Positions 23,349 through 33,538 of a DNA stretch of 64,000 nt are shown piece by piece (position 1 is the stretch's first letter; every line of letters begins with the position of its first letter). The stretch is from Trema orientale. Lineage: Eukaryota; Streptophyta; Magnoliopsida; Rosales; Cannabaceae. The notes below the pieces were generated by a model. The model saw only the letters and a list, made by a program, of their open reading frames with translations, ran no database searches and was not told the origin of the DNA. The stretch spans positions 810,721 through 874,720 of the forward strand of contig JXTC01000046.1 in NCBI GenBank assembly GCA_002914845.1, given 5' to 3'. A program made the translations under genes and the position numbers.

Positions 23349-26066
23349 TCAAGGTTCTAAATTATGATACCATAAATCTACACATAATTTTTCTCTGAAA
23401 ATTTTCTTCTCCTCATCTACAACTGATTCAATAGGTTGGGTAGCAAGAAGACACTCCAAATGCTTGATAACGTATACTCCACAATCCCTGTTGCATATTG
23501 TAAATGGATATAAAATTAGTTTAAAATGAAAATTCATTCAAACATGATTATAACATTATTATGTTACCTTTTTTTACTTTGTGGCACGACATCGGGGCTA
23601 AATCTTTGAAAGGAAAAATGGTGAAGCTTATTTTGTGGGCCGAGATGCATAACTGGACAGTGATCAAACCCACCAGCCTAGAGAAGGAGATATGGCAACA
23701 TCGCACACCATGCTTTGATGGCCACTTCAAAGTTCTTCTTGGTGACTACAGTGACATCTGAATCAGATACAGTGATTATCCATGAACTCAAACAGATTTG
23801 TAATAGAACCCAATGGTTACCATTAACATGCATTGGTGAGTATAGTAGCTCGCATTGTGCCCATGGCCTCTTACACCTATTCACATCAACAATCATGTAG
23901 TGTACAAAACAATCGTAAAAAATGAAGCTACTCCTGGTCCTAGTACTTCTGAATGCCTCCAGTGACCTTTCATAAACTGGTCCAAATTGGAGTCTACAAT
24001 TGATGTTTTTTCCCCATATTTCTTGGGAAAAAACCACAATCGTTCTCGGATTAGTAGGAGAGCGGCATTAATATGCTGCAAAATCAAAATAAAAATTGAT
24101 TAGTAGGAATATATATGAGTATAAGTTGAAAAATACACATTTATATAGTAGGTAGATAAGCTTACATCGCTATCAAGCCATATGCCAACAGACTTTAACT
24201 TCACAAACCAGGAGACGTCTACATCACAGACCCTGACATCAATGGTCATGTCATTATTTATTAATCCATTAAGCTATTTGGAAAAAAGTCATGTATTGTG
24301 ACGGATTATATGGACTAAGTGGTTTTGGGACACAAAGATCATTCACCTTAAATTTCTTCCCTAATGGATCTGTGAAGTCCCTATATCTGATATTCCTAAC
24401 CCAGCTCCTCTTATATTTCTTCTTCACTGACTCTAATAGTTCAACAATCTTGATTGGTGACGTCAAATCGGCTATTGTCTCATTGAGGAAAGGTGTGATA
24501 AACTTGTAAAATAGTCAATAGAGCACTCCTATGAGCCAAGGTCATCTTCATCTGATTCCATTATCTCATCTTCATCTAATTCCATTATCTCAGGGTCATA
24601 TTTCTTTTTAACTAACGTGATCAACAACTTCATCATCTCCCCCTGTTGTTGCTTAATCTCTACCTGGTTTTGCTTAATCTCTAACTGAGTGGCCTTTAGC
24701 TCATCAACATCGGCCTACAATTTTTTCAAACTAGAAGTCAAGGTCTCTAACTCTGGATTTTTATCTCCAACCTCTGGCTCATGAGAGGGAAAAATATTGG
24801 CCGCCTTCGCCATCTCGTCAGTAGCCTTTGCCTCTTTTAGATGCTCTTCATTTGCATTCAACTCATTAGGATCTCCAACTGATTCATCAGTTCCATGACC
24901 AGCTCTGGGACTGTGTATACAGGTCATGATGCTACCATAGAAATCCTTCTCCTCTACCCAGAGGTTCAAAATAGCTTTAATAGTAACCTACAGAAAATAA
25001 ATCAAATATGTTCATCAAAAAATTTAACTAAGTACATAAAAGTATAGAAAAAACATAGTAAAGAATAGAAATTTATGAAATATTTTCAAATTTTAAGTAT
25101 AGATTATAAATTGCAAAAGAACACTTACTTTCTTTCGATTAAGGATCTCTCCCACATCGGATGTACTAGATATCTTGTTAGATGTCTAACACAACATCTT
25201 CGGGAATTTCACACCAAAGTTAGTGGTGCATACCGTACCCAATGCAGGTACTACCTCGTATTCCCAATACTGCAAGGCTTCGCTAAACTCGTACACTGTG
25301 TACTTACATTCCGCATGCTTCTTCTTCTCTACCACTAGCTTCAAGTACTGCTTTCTGTAATGATCCATATTCTTCTTAAGACTAGTTGTAGTCTTGTGAA
25401 AAGATTCATGATCCTAAGGAAATTGGAAGAATTCCTCCTCCATTGGAAGAATTTCTCAATTGGAAGAATTCCTCTTCATTCTCAACGTAAGATAGAATGC
25501 CTAAATCTATCTTCTTAGTAGACTCTCCTGCAAGTAACAAGCTATCTACCAAATAGCATAGGCCTAACTTCCATGCATCTTCGATATCTCCACAGTTGAG
25601 GAATGCAGGCTCTAACTCCCCACTCCTTGACAACCTTCGAATCATTTATGTATTTCTCCACAAGTCTCCTACTTCCACTTATGGTCTTCAACTTAGGAAT
25701 ATTTGGGTATTTTCTAAAATTTAACCCTATAGTAAGAGTAAACTCACAAAGTCTAAATCTAACGTGTTTGCCACCAATATCAAAATGGATCTCCCTCATA
25801 TCATCCAGAGACTCAACCTTCCTAAGTAGAAGCTAATGAATAAGCACCCCAGAAAACTGTAGTGGAGGTGTCTCGAAAAACTGTTTGAAATGACATTTTT
25901 TGGCCCTTTCCATCAAGTTCAATGCCTCAAAATGTTCGCTGATTTTCGGTATAACCAGGCTACCACGAAATGTAACCTTCCCAATGTAGTGTTGCTCGAA
26001 GGGTACAATTAACTTCGACATCTGAAATAGTACAAAAATCCAATTAGCTTTGCCATCGAATATCAT
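23349..26066 (-). pseudogene. DUF1985 plus Ulp1-like (C48) SUMO-protease gene of the MULE, broken
   Basis: Read on minus from about 26066. A DUF1985 domain (HFDIGGKHVRFRLCEFTLTI near 25795, then DIEDAWKLGLCYLVDSLLLA near 25580, and TVYEFSEALQYWEYEVVPAL near 25310). A variable acidic and coiled linker at 25000-24500 contains a 24-bp DNA duplication at 24542-24589. Then a C48 protease domain: PMHVNGNHWVLLQ (catalytic His, about 23855), SDSD (Asp position, about 23770) and NRDCGVYVIKHLECLL (catalytic Cys, about 23490). The family cleaves SUMO-type tags; in MULEs its role is unknown. Stops and frame breaks separate the pieces, though some gaps may be introns. No start codon was identified; the 5' leader is probably the region near 27100. 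Confidence 0.8.
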
Positions 26067-26930
26067 CGAATATAATTCAATTACATGGCATACTGTAGTT
26101 GTTAGAAAATATCATCGAAAGACCATCGAAACCAAGTCGAAAATAATAAAAAACAATTGAATATAATCAAAAACAATCAAAATAACATCTAATAATAGCC
26201 ATATACACAAGGCAGCGAAATAAATCGAAAAACCATCGAATTACATCGAAAACAATCGAAGTCATCATACACAGGAAAAATAATCAACGAACAATCGAAA
26301 TGGCATCGAAAACCATCGAAAACACATTCACATATAAAAAGATCGAATTAAATGTATCAAACTACTGTCGAATACAATCGAATTATTCCCATTTAACATA
26401 TGCTTCGAATTAGTGTCGAATACAATCGAATATAATCGAATTATACCCATTTAACTTATGCATTGAATTATTGTCGAATACGATCGAATATAATCGAATT
26501 ATACACATTTTTCAAATCCATTGAATTACCGTCGAATACAATCGGATATAATCGAATTATACATATTTACCATATGCATCGAATTACTGTTGAATACAAT
26601 CGAATATAATCGAATTATCTCCTATATAAAGTGCATCGAAAATCTATCGAATACAATCGAATAACATCGAATTATCTAAAAATATTGAAGACATCGAATT
26701 CGAATCGAATGAAATCGAAATCTATCGAATTAAATTATACGTACGTCCAAATATAATAAAATACTATCGAAAAGCATCGAAATTGATTGCAGGCTTTTAA
26801 AATACCTATTTATCGAATCTAATCGAAATCTTAGCCAATACAAACCATCGAATGTTATCGAAACGGATAGAAATTAATCGAAATCAGTCGAATCAGATCG
26901 AAAACACAATTGAATAGGATCGAATTGAAA
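26040..26930 (+). repeat. Right subterminal ATCGAA array of element B, with a 58-bp higher-order repeat
   Basis: About 38 exact ATCGAA hexamers by eye count, nearly all on plus, in 890 bp. From 26360 to 26640 they are organised in five units of about 58 bp, each GTCGAATACAATCGAAT, then ATAATCGAATTATAC, then CATTTAACATATGC. The array lies upstream (5') of the minus-strand protease gene. Confidence 0.85.
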
Positions 26931-27124
26931 CTTACTAATCAGTTCAGCCTTGATTTCGTATTCAAATCATTAATTTCGAGTTATAGATTCTACATTATCT
27001 ACACAAAACAAACCCTAAATTCCAATGTGTTAAAAAATGAGAAAGAATCAAAATGTACCTCGACTTTGCTATGTTACGGACACAATTGTTGATAAAGTGA
27101 GAAAGAGAGAGCAGAGGAGCTTTA

Positions 27125-27538
27125 ATGGCGAATGGAGGAGGAGAAGAGAACGACTGCCGGAGAACAGGTGAGCGAGAGAGAGAGACTGTTCTTTTCTTTC
27201 TCTTTTTCTTCTGATTTTTTTTTTAAAACCAAATAACTAAAGGTCAGAATTAACTTTTGGGTGATGTGCTTGTAAATAATTACAACCCTCATTTGGGGCA
27301 TATTTAATGAAATTTCTCGAACAGAATAACTCACCCATTCCAATGTAATGTACAAGGAAGAAATCCAAAAAAATTTCTCTTAGATTCAAAAGACGGAGAA
27401 AGTAGCTTCAATTCAGCACGGGCAAGAAGCCTCCACGTTGGTTATAATCTCATAGAGGACCTCCAATTCCAAGAGGCGCTCTTCAACATCCATCTGCTAT
27501 ATGACTCTCCTCCCTTGTCAGAGAACGACGTCGATCAG
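27125..27538 (+). other. Possible two-exon gene start crossing the MULE edge
   Basis: ATG at 27125 opens MANGGGEENDCRRT and reaches a GTGAGC donor after 27167, inside the right subterminal part of the MULE. Outside the element, after TTTCTCTTAG, 27384-27538 stays open in the matching phase (SKDGESSFNSARARSLHVGY, then LIEDLQFQEALFNIHLL) to CAG/GTCTTT. LQFQEAL resembles the N-terminal part of some plant RBR ubiquitin ligases, but that is a weak likeness. No convincing next exon follows. Confidence 0.3.
27210..27318 (-). repeat. Right terminal inverted repeat of element B
   Basis: Read on minus it starts GAGAAATTTCATTAAATATG, then CCCCAAATGAGGG, then TTACAAGCACATCACCC, mirroring the left end. 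The inner flank TTTTAAAACCAAATAACTAAA is shared with the right end of element A. Confidence 0.8.
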
Positions 27539-29339
27539 GTCTTTGGGTATTTCTTCGATCTCCAGCTATAGAGAATCTTGTCCTTAATTCTCGCATTCAA
27601 TAGCTATTTCTATCTTTCAAAAAAAAAATTGTACGAAACTCTCTACGCTCGCAGTACAACTTCTTCCCCCGCTGACTTCCTCTACCCTCGCCCCGCAGAC
27701 GACTGTCTCGTCCCCGAACGACAATCCAAACCCGTAAACGACATCAGTTTGCGTTACCCTATTACTAATATTTCTATTGCAATGGTCTCTTTCCATGTGT
27801 TGGGAGTTGTATGAAGCTTATTCTGATTGTGTTGTCGCCTTTAGTAATCTCGGCATTCGTTAACAGTTATTTCATTCTATTAGGGGAAAAAAAAAAAATT
27901 CTTACCACTCTACAAACTCTCTCTTATTCAAAGTTTGATTCGAACTTAATATGTGGTTTTTGTCTATATTATATCTGTACCTACAGATTTTTATATCATG
28001 GTATTGCTAAATTAACTTTATCTGTTTACATTTTCTTGCTAAAATTTTCTGAACGAAAAGAGAAATAAAAGAGAGAAAATCTCCAATTATTCCTACTGGT
28101 CAGGGATGTTGACCGAAAATCTCCAATTATTAGAGTCAGGTGCATTGACAGTTTGTTTACTGTTGAATGCATTTAGTTTTTTTTCCTTTTTTCCTTGCAT
28201 CATATGCAATTTNTGTTTACTTATGGATTGGCTAGGATAGTTTTAAGAGTGGAGAATTAGTTTATTTATTGGAAGACTTTCTCTTCCAATTCAATCTGTT
28301 ATTATAGAGATATTTTGCATTATAATAACAGATTTGTTTTCAAAATTTAAAAAAAAAAAAAGAGAGAGAAAATGGTGGATGTTTGTGACAAAATGAAAGC
28401 GCCCCTTCAGATGTTCGATGAAATGTCAAACTTATATTTAAGGCATTCTTATTTCCTGGGAACATTTTGAGTTTTGTTGACAAACCTCTTGGTCAACGTT
28501 TGTAAGTCTATTTTCTATTTAATTTATTGCTCCCTTTTCTGACCATTCTCGATAGATTTGAGTGTTAACAAATAATCATGTTATTTGGTAGTATTAAGTT
28601 AGTGACTTTGTCACTTAGGCAACCCGAACATAATAACTTAAGATAGTTTTGGTAAACTATAAGCTAAGATATATATATATATATATATATATAGTTTTTT
28701 GGGAGAAACTTATAAGCTAGGATTTTTAGTCATACTAGTAAAGATTTGTTTTAAGAATAATTATTTGCTAACATTACATGCAAATCTGTAATTGGCACCA
28801 AAACAAAAATTGGTCAAGTGACAGATTAATCCTCGGCCTGATTTTAATTACAAAGTTACTTATAATCTTAGAAATTCTCTTTTTCTCTCTCTTAGATGTT
28901 AAAATTTATGATTTTTTTTTTGGTAGTTGATTATATTTCTTAATATTGTAAAGATGGGTTGTCAAAAGTTATTGGAGCCTCCTTAGGACCCTTTATACCA
29001 AAACTTTTTATTAGCTTCAAGTTAGATTTTCTTGAGCATTAACTAGTGGAAGCACCAAGGTAGATTATAATAAATTCCCATTTAGTGATTTTTCTTTTTG
29101 TTTAGTTGTAGTAAAAACCATTTTAAAACAAGTATAAATTTTCTTCAAGAATAATGCTTTCATTCATTATTAAAAAATAATTTTGTCATGAATTTCCTAT
29201 ATCTAACATAGATATTCACGACTTAATTATATATTTGAAGAAATCTAGTGCAACTATCCTATTTCCAAACTTTTATACCAGCGGTGGAGAACTTGCAACA
29301 ATGATTGATAATACTTAGTCATTCATCTCTAATAGAACA
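27539..29339. other. AT-rich spacer
   Basis: An open stretch at 27640-27810 (STTSSPADFLYPRPADDC) has better base composition than its surroundings and could be an exon remnant of the preceding fragment, but matches nothing I know. A (TA)n run lies at about 28670-28692. The undetermined base is at 28213. Otherwise nothing recognised. Confidence 0.4.
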
Positions 29340-29910
29340 CTTTTCCTATACTATTAATAATCTAATATGACTATAATACTTAATCTTATATAATTTCTCT
29401 AATCAAAGAAAATAGGAAGTCAATTTAGTCGCTTTGTTAACTTTATTTCAAATTTCACCAAAAGTTGAACATTTTTCCTAAATCACGACTAATTTTAAGG
29501 ATCTCTAATACTTTGTACTATGTAATTTCTCTAATCAAAGGAAATAATAAGTCAATTTAGTCATTTTGTCGACTTAGTTTCACAATTTCATCTCTAATTG
29601 GAAATATTTTTCCTAAACTAGCTATGACTAAATGATGTATCGAATACTTGGTCTTGCATAGTTTCTCTAATCAAAGTAGTTAGGAAATCAATTTAGATAT
29701 TCTATTGGCTTAATTTTATCCTTAATTGAACATTTTTCTTAAATTATAATTAATCTTTTGTGATACTAATACTTAGTCTTATGCAATTTCTAGGAAGTCA
29801 ATTTAGTTATTTTGTTGGCTTAATTTATAACCTCTAATTAAACATTTTTTCTAAACCATAATTAATCTTATGTGACACTAATACTTGGTTAAATTTGTAA
29901 TATGTAATAC
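29340..29910. repeat. Second cluster of the 133-bp satellite, about 4 copies
   Basis: Cores at about 29418 (GTCAATTTAGTCGCTTTG), 29551, 29690 and 29795, with the same partner blocks (TTTCTCTAATCAAAG, CTAATTGAACATTTTTC and GTGACACTAATACTTGG) in the same order and orientation as the array at 14.7-17.1 kb. Confidence 0.8.
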
Positions 29911-31303
29911 ATTTTCATTTGTTTTCTTAATGTTTAATCATATTATTAGGGTTGTGTTCATATGATGCATAACTAAAAATTAATACCATGTGTTACTGGG
30001 TTTGTTTTTGGCCTTATATTGAGCAAATATTAGACTGTATTGGTTTGTGTTTATGCTGATAAATACATTACCTAATTTATGTGTCTTCTTACTAAAACTA
30101 TGTGCTTTGTTACTATTTATTGGTGTCTTCTCACTGAATTGTGTGACAACCTTAATATGTACTACAGAACATAGTAAAAGTACTTATTTGTCACTACTAA
30201 ATACTGATTCAGTTATCATTGTGCCCTTTAAAAAGAATTAAAAAAATCCTGAAAAACTATTTTTTATTTAACTTTAACAAGAACCGATCATGACAACTTA
30301 ATATAACATGTTACTTTTTGAACTTTTTGCTATCATGGTGGGCCAAAACATCTTTTTTCTCTTACAATATTTGTGGTCACAATAAAGGTGTGCGTGACTA
30401 GTCCCTCTATTTCACTAAATTGGACTAAATCGGAAGGCTAATTGTAAATTTGGTCTTTTGACTATTTAGATTGGGGACTTTATCAATTTTGATCTCATTT
30501 TATTTTAAAGTGGACAAACTATAACTTATTTATAAAATTAAGATTTTTAATTTAGCAAAAAATTCGTAATTTTCCAAAATTACCCCACGCTTGTCAAAAA
30601 TTTTCAATCATATTGTAAAAGACAAAGTAAAAGATGTGCGACCCTTTCAAAATTCTAAAATTACCCTTAAAGGGAAAGTGGTCATTTCTCTCGTCCATGC
30701 TTGTTGACTCCGAGACTGGGGGAAAACTCGATTATTCATTAATGCAACCTTTCGGGATTGGAACGTGGCTGGATTGATCTGATCTTTTTACTAGTCACAG
30801 AGGTGGTCAATGCTGTTTTGAAACGAAAACCCTCCAATTGTGTCAGCTCATGAGATGGCTTCTTGGGCCTTTAGGCTAGGCATCTCTGGGACTTTTTTTA
30901 TTTAGGATGCAACCGCTGATATAGTTATAACTATTTTATCTGTTTAATTGAGTTCTTTTTTTTCGAGAAAAATAAAAGAAATTAAAAAACCTATGTTGGA
31001 CCACAATCGAAAATTTTCAACCTTCGTTGATATTTTTTGACCTCTAGTCAAAATGGCTGACATTGATAGTCAAACAAGTTTGATCACAATCGAAATATTT
31101 CGACAGCAGTCAAATAGAGGTGCAACCAGGATCGGAATTAGGATTAGCAGTGGTGTCGGGGTGCTGCAGGTTATAATGAAATATTTAAGCACTTTTAGAT
31201 GTGTAACATGACAATGGAGTTAGTTTTGATAAAATTTATGGATGAGTCACTTTTTTCATCATGAAGGCATTAGCAAGCCCCATGGGTGTAAATACACCTT
31301 TAA
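29911..31303. other. AT-rich spacer
   Basis: No gene or repeat recognised. A short open frame at 30047-30241 is hydrophobic with no family signature. Confidence 0.4.
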
Positions 31304-31771
31304 TGGCACGTTTACTTTACCTAATCGTAATTGGAATAAATAAAAGGAGAAATGAATAGGAATAAAATAGAAGAGTATATGAATCATTATTTGTATTATG
31401 TTATTTACTTAAAACGAATAGGAAAGAGAATCATATTCATTAGAATACTATTCATTGCCTACTTAACCCACGAAAAGTAATGGGAATACATTATATTAAC
31501 TAAACTGTCCTTTTAAATGTATGTATGTTTTAAAATACATAGATTTTTTGGGGTAAAATTATATTTTACAATTTTAATAATTAAAAAAAGAGAAAGAAGT
31601 GTTTATAGGTAATCATATTTCCTAAGATGTTGGTGGGGGAAGCATTCCTACTCTTTTCCCCCAAATTTATGTAGGCCTCAAGCATTTTCCCCTTTCCTAT
31701 ATTTTAGTAAACATTTGAATGGAAATCATTACTCCATATATCATTCCAATTACTCTTTAGTAAACATGCCA
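31304..31771. mobile_element. MITE, TAA-flanked
   Basis: Left end TGGCACGTTTACTTTACCTA and reverse complement of the right end TGGCATGTTTACTAAAGAGT, followed in both by GTAATTGGAAT. TAA lies on both sides (31301-31303 and 31772-31774). 468 bp, no coding capacity. The TAA duplication suggests PIF/Harbinger. Confidence 0.7.
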
Positions 31772-32359
31772 TAAATTACTGGTTATTTGGTCTCTAATTA
31801 TCTGACTTAATGATGTAAGATAAGATCAGAAAATAGAAAGAGAATATGTAGAATATCAAGGGGTAAATATAATTAAATTAAAAATAGATGAATAGGTAGA
31901 AAAATAATAGAATTAGATGAGAACTCAGGGAAAAAAAGAATCATAGAGAGAGAAAACTAAATAATCACTCAATATTTATTCATGATCTAGAAAAAAAAAA
32001 TTACATAGATAATACTGTTTATAGATAGATAATTGAACACAATTAGTAAATGAAATAAAAACAAGAAATTGATGAAACCAGAAAACATAAAACTAGTTAT
32101 TCAAAATTAAAATAACCTAATAATTAAAATAAAATCTAATTAATAAAAGTAATAATAACTTCTTAATACATTCTATTCCTTGTCTGCATCACTTAAGCAA
32201 TTAAATTCATTAATTATTTTTTGGGGTTCAATGAAAAAATAAGGAAAAAAAAGGACACACGAGCAGAATTTTCTAAAAAATATGGAAGTAACTCTTGCAA
32301 ATATGTTTGATGTGCATCAGGCAAGCCCATAAAAGGGGGGGGGGGGGAAATGAACGCAA
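31772..32359. other. AT-rich spacer with a poly(G) run
   Basis: Nothing coding. A run of about 13 G at about 32335-32347 is striking in this composition. Confidence 0.5.
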
Positions 32360-33538
32360 GACAAGCGTTGATGCGTGCTTCACTCTGGAGGTAAAATATG
32401 CCTAATTTAAGGCATATACTCCCCTCAATAAAACTTGGCAAAATATACATATACCCACTTGAAAAGTTTAAACTACCTTCAATAATTATTTTTCATCCTA
32501 TATGCCTTTTAACATATCTCATCTTATGAAACATAAGTAATTATCCAAATTTCTTTGTTTAAATTCAATAAGTATAGTTTGAAATAGTTTATTATCAAAT
32601 TTCGAAATATTCTGAGGTAATTTATGTGTTAAAAAATTAAATTTGAGTTTACTTTTGCCACTTTTATCATGATTTGCGAAACTGTGAAAAACTATCAAAA
32701 TTTTATCAAAAATATCACTTCATTGAAATTATATCGTAATTGTGTTGAAAGTTATCGAAAATACCATTTTCATCAAAATATTTTCGAAAATACCACTTTC
32801 ATGTAAATATCGTCGAAATATCACTTTTCAAAATAGCATCAAAAAGTATCAAAAATACCACTTTTATCAAAATTTCGTCAAAAATACTATTTTCGTCAAA
32901 ATATCGTCGAAAATAAACCATCAAAATCTCATCGAAAATTATCAAAAATACTTTTGTCATCGTAATTGTATTGAAAATACCATTTTAATCGAACATTATC
33001 AAAAATCATTAAAACATTTCGACAATTATCGAGATTTTTTTGGTTAAAATTTGTAAAATTAATTTCAAAATAATTTTTCAACATATAAATTATCTCATAA
33101 TAACTCGAAATTTGATAATAAGCTATTTTAAGCTATACCCATAAGTATGTGGAGGAGAGTGAATAGAGAAAAGAGGGAAATGATGAATTAAACTTGTTGA
33201 GAATGAAAGACGAAAGAGAACGAAAGAGGGAGAGAATTTGGCCGTGTTGGGAGAGATGGGAACGAGGCTTTGTGCGAGTAAAGGGCATTATAATTCTCAG
33301 GACTTAGATTTCAATCGAGAGAGAGAGGAGGAGAGGTTTTGTGTGTGAGAGAGATTCGGATCTTGAGAGAGAAGAGTGAAATTGACGGAGAGAATATTTT
33401 TCCTTGGGTATTATTAAGGGTATTTTCACCCACAAGCATATTTTTCAAAGATTTTTTTTTTAGACTAGTATATGCCCCAAAATATGCCTATTTTGATACA
33501 TATTTTTCCTAATTTCTCTTGCGCATCAGCACCTGTCA
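32360..33538. mobile_element. Non-autonomous MULE relative (element C)
   Basis: Left arm AAATATGCCTAATTTAAGG, CATATACT and TACCCACTTGAAA pairs with the reverse complement of the right arm AAATAGGCATATTTTGGGG, CATATACT and TGTGGGTGAAA. Short outer arms GACAAGCGTTGATGCG (32361) and, reversed, GACAGGTGCTGATGCG also pair, so the boundaries given are the widest. It carries a TCGAAA-type hexamer array and a purine-rich right flank as in element B. More diverged than A; no clear target duplication. Confidence 0.6.
32720..33045 (+). repeat. TCGAAAAT-type array in element C
   Basis: Units such as CGAAAATACCACTTTCATCA recur in plus orientation with frequent TCAAAA decay variants. The repeat happens to keep one frame open for 101 codons (32742-33047), which is a by-product of the repeat and not a gene. 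Confidence 0.65.

Larger units (their letters stand above)
19288..27321. mobile_element. 8-kb Kaonashi-type MULE with MURA and Ulp1-protease genes (element B)
   Basis: Bounded by inverted termini, left GAAAAATTTAATTAAATATG at 19291 and right (reverse complement) GAGAAATTTCATTAAATATG ending at 27318. CAGAATA is present just outside both ends (19281-19287 and 27322-27328) as a candidate target-site remnant. Inside are a MURA transposase on plus (about 19592-22180) and a DUF1985 plus Ulp1 C48 protease gene on minus (about 26066-23349), converging on a hexamer-rich spacer. MULEs carrying ULP genes are known as Kaonashi in Arabidopsis and CUMULE in melon. Both genes are broken, so this copy is no longer autonomous. 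Hexamer arrays lie near both ends and between the two genes. Confidence 0.85.

Noticed and set aside
32742-33047. 101-codon open frame
   Set aside because: Produced by the TCGAAAAT repeat having few stops in one frame; no protein features.
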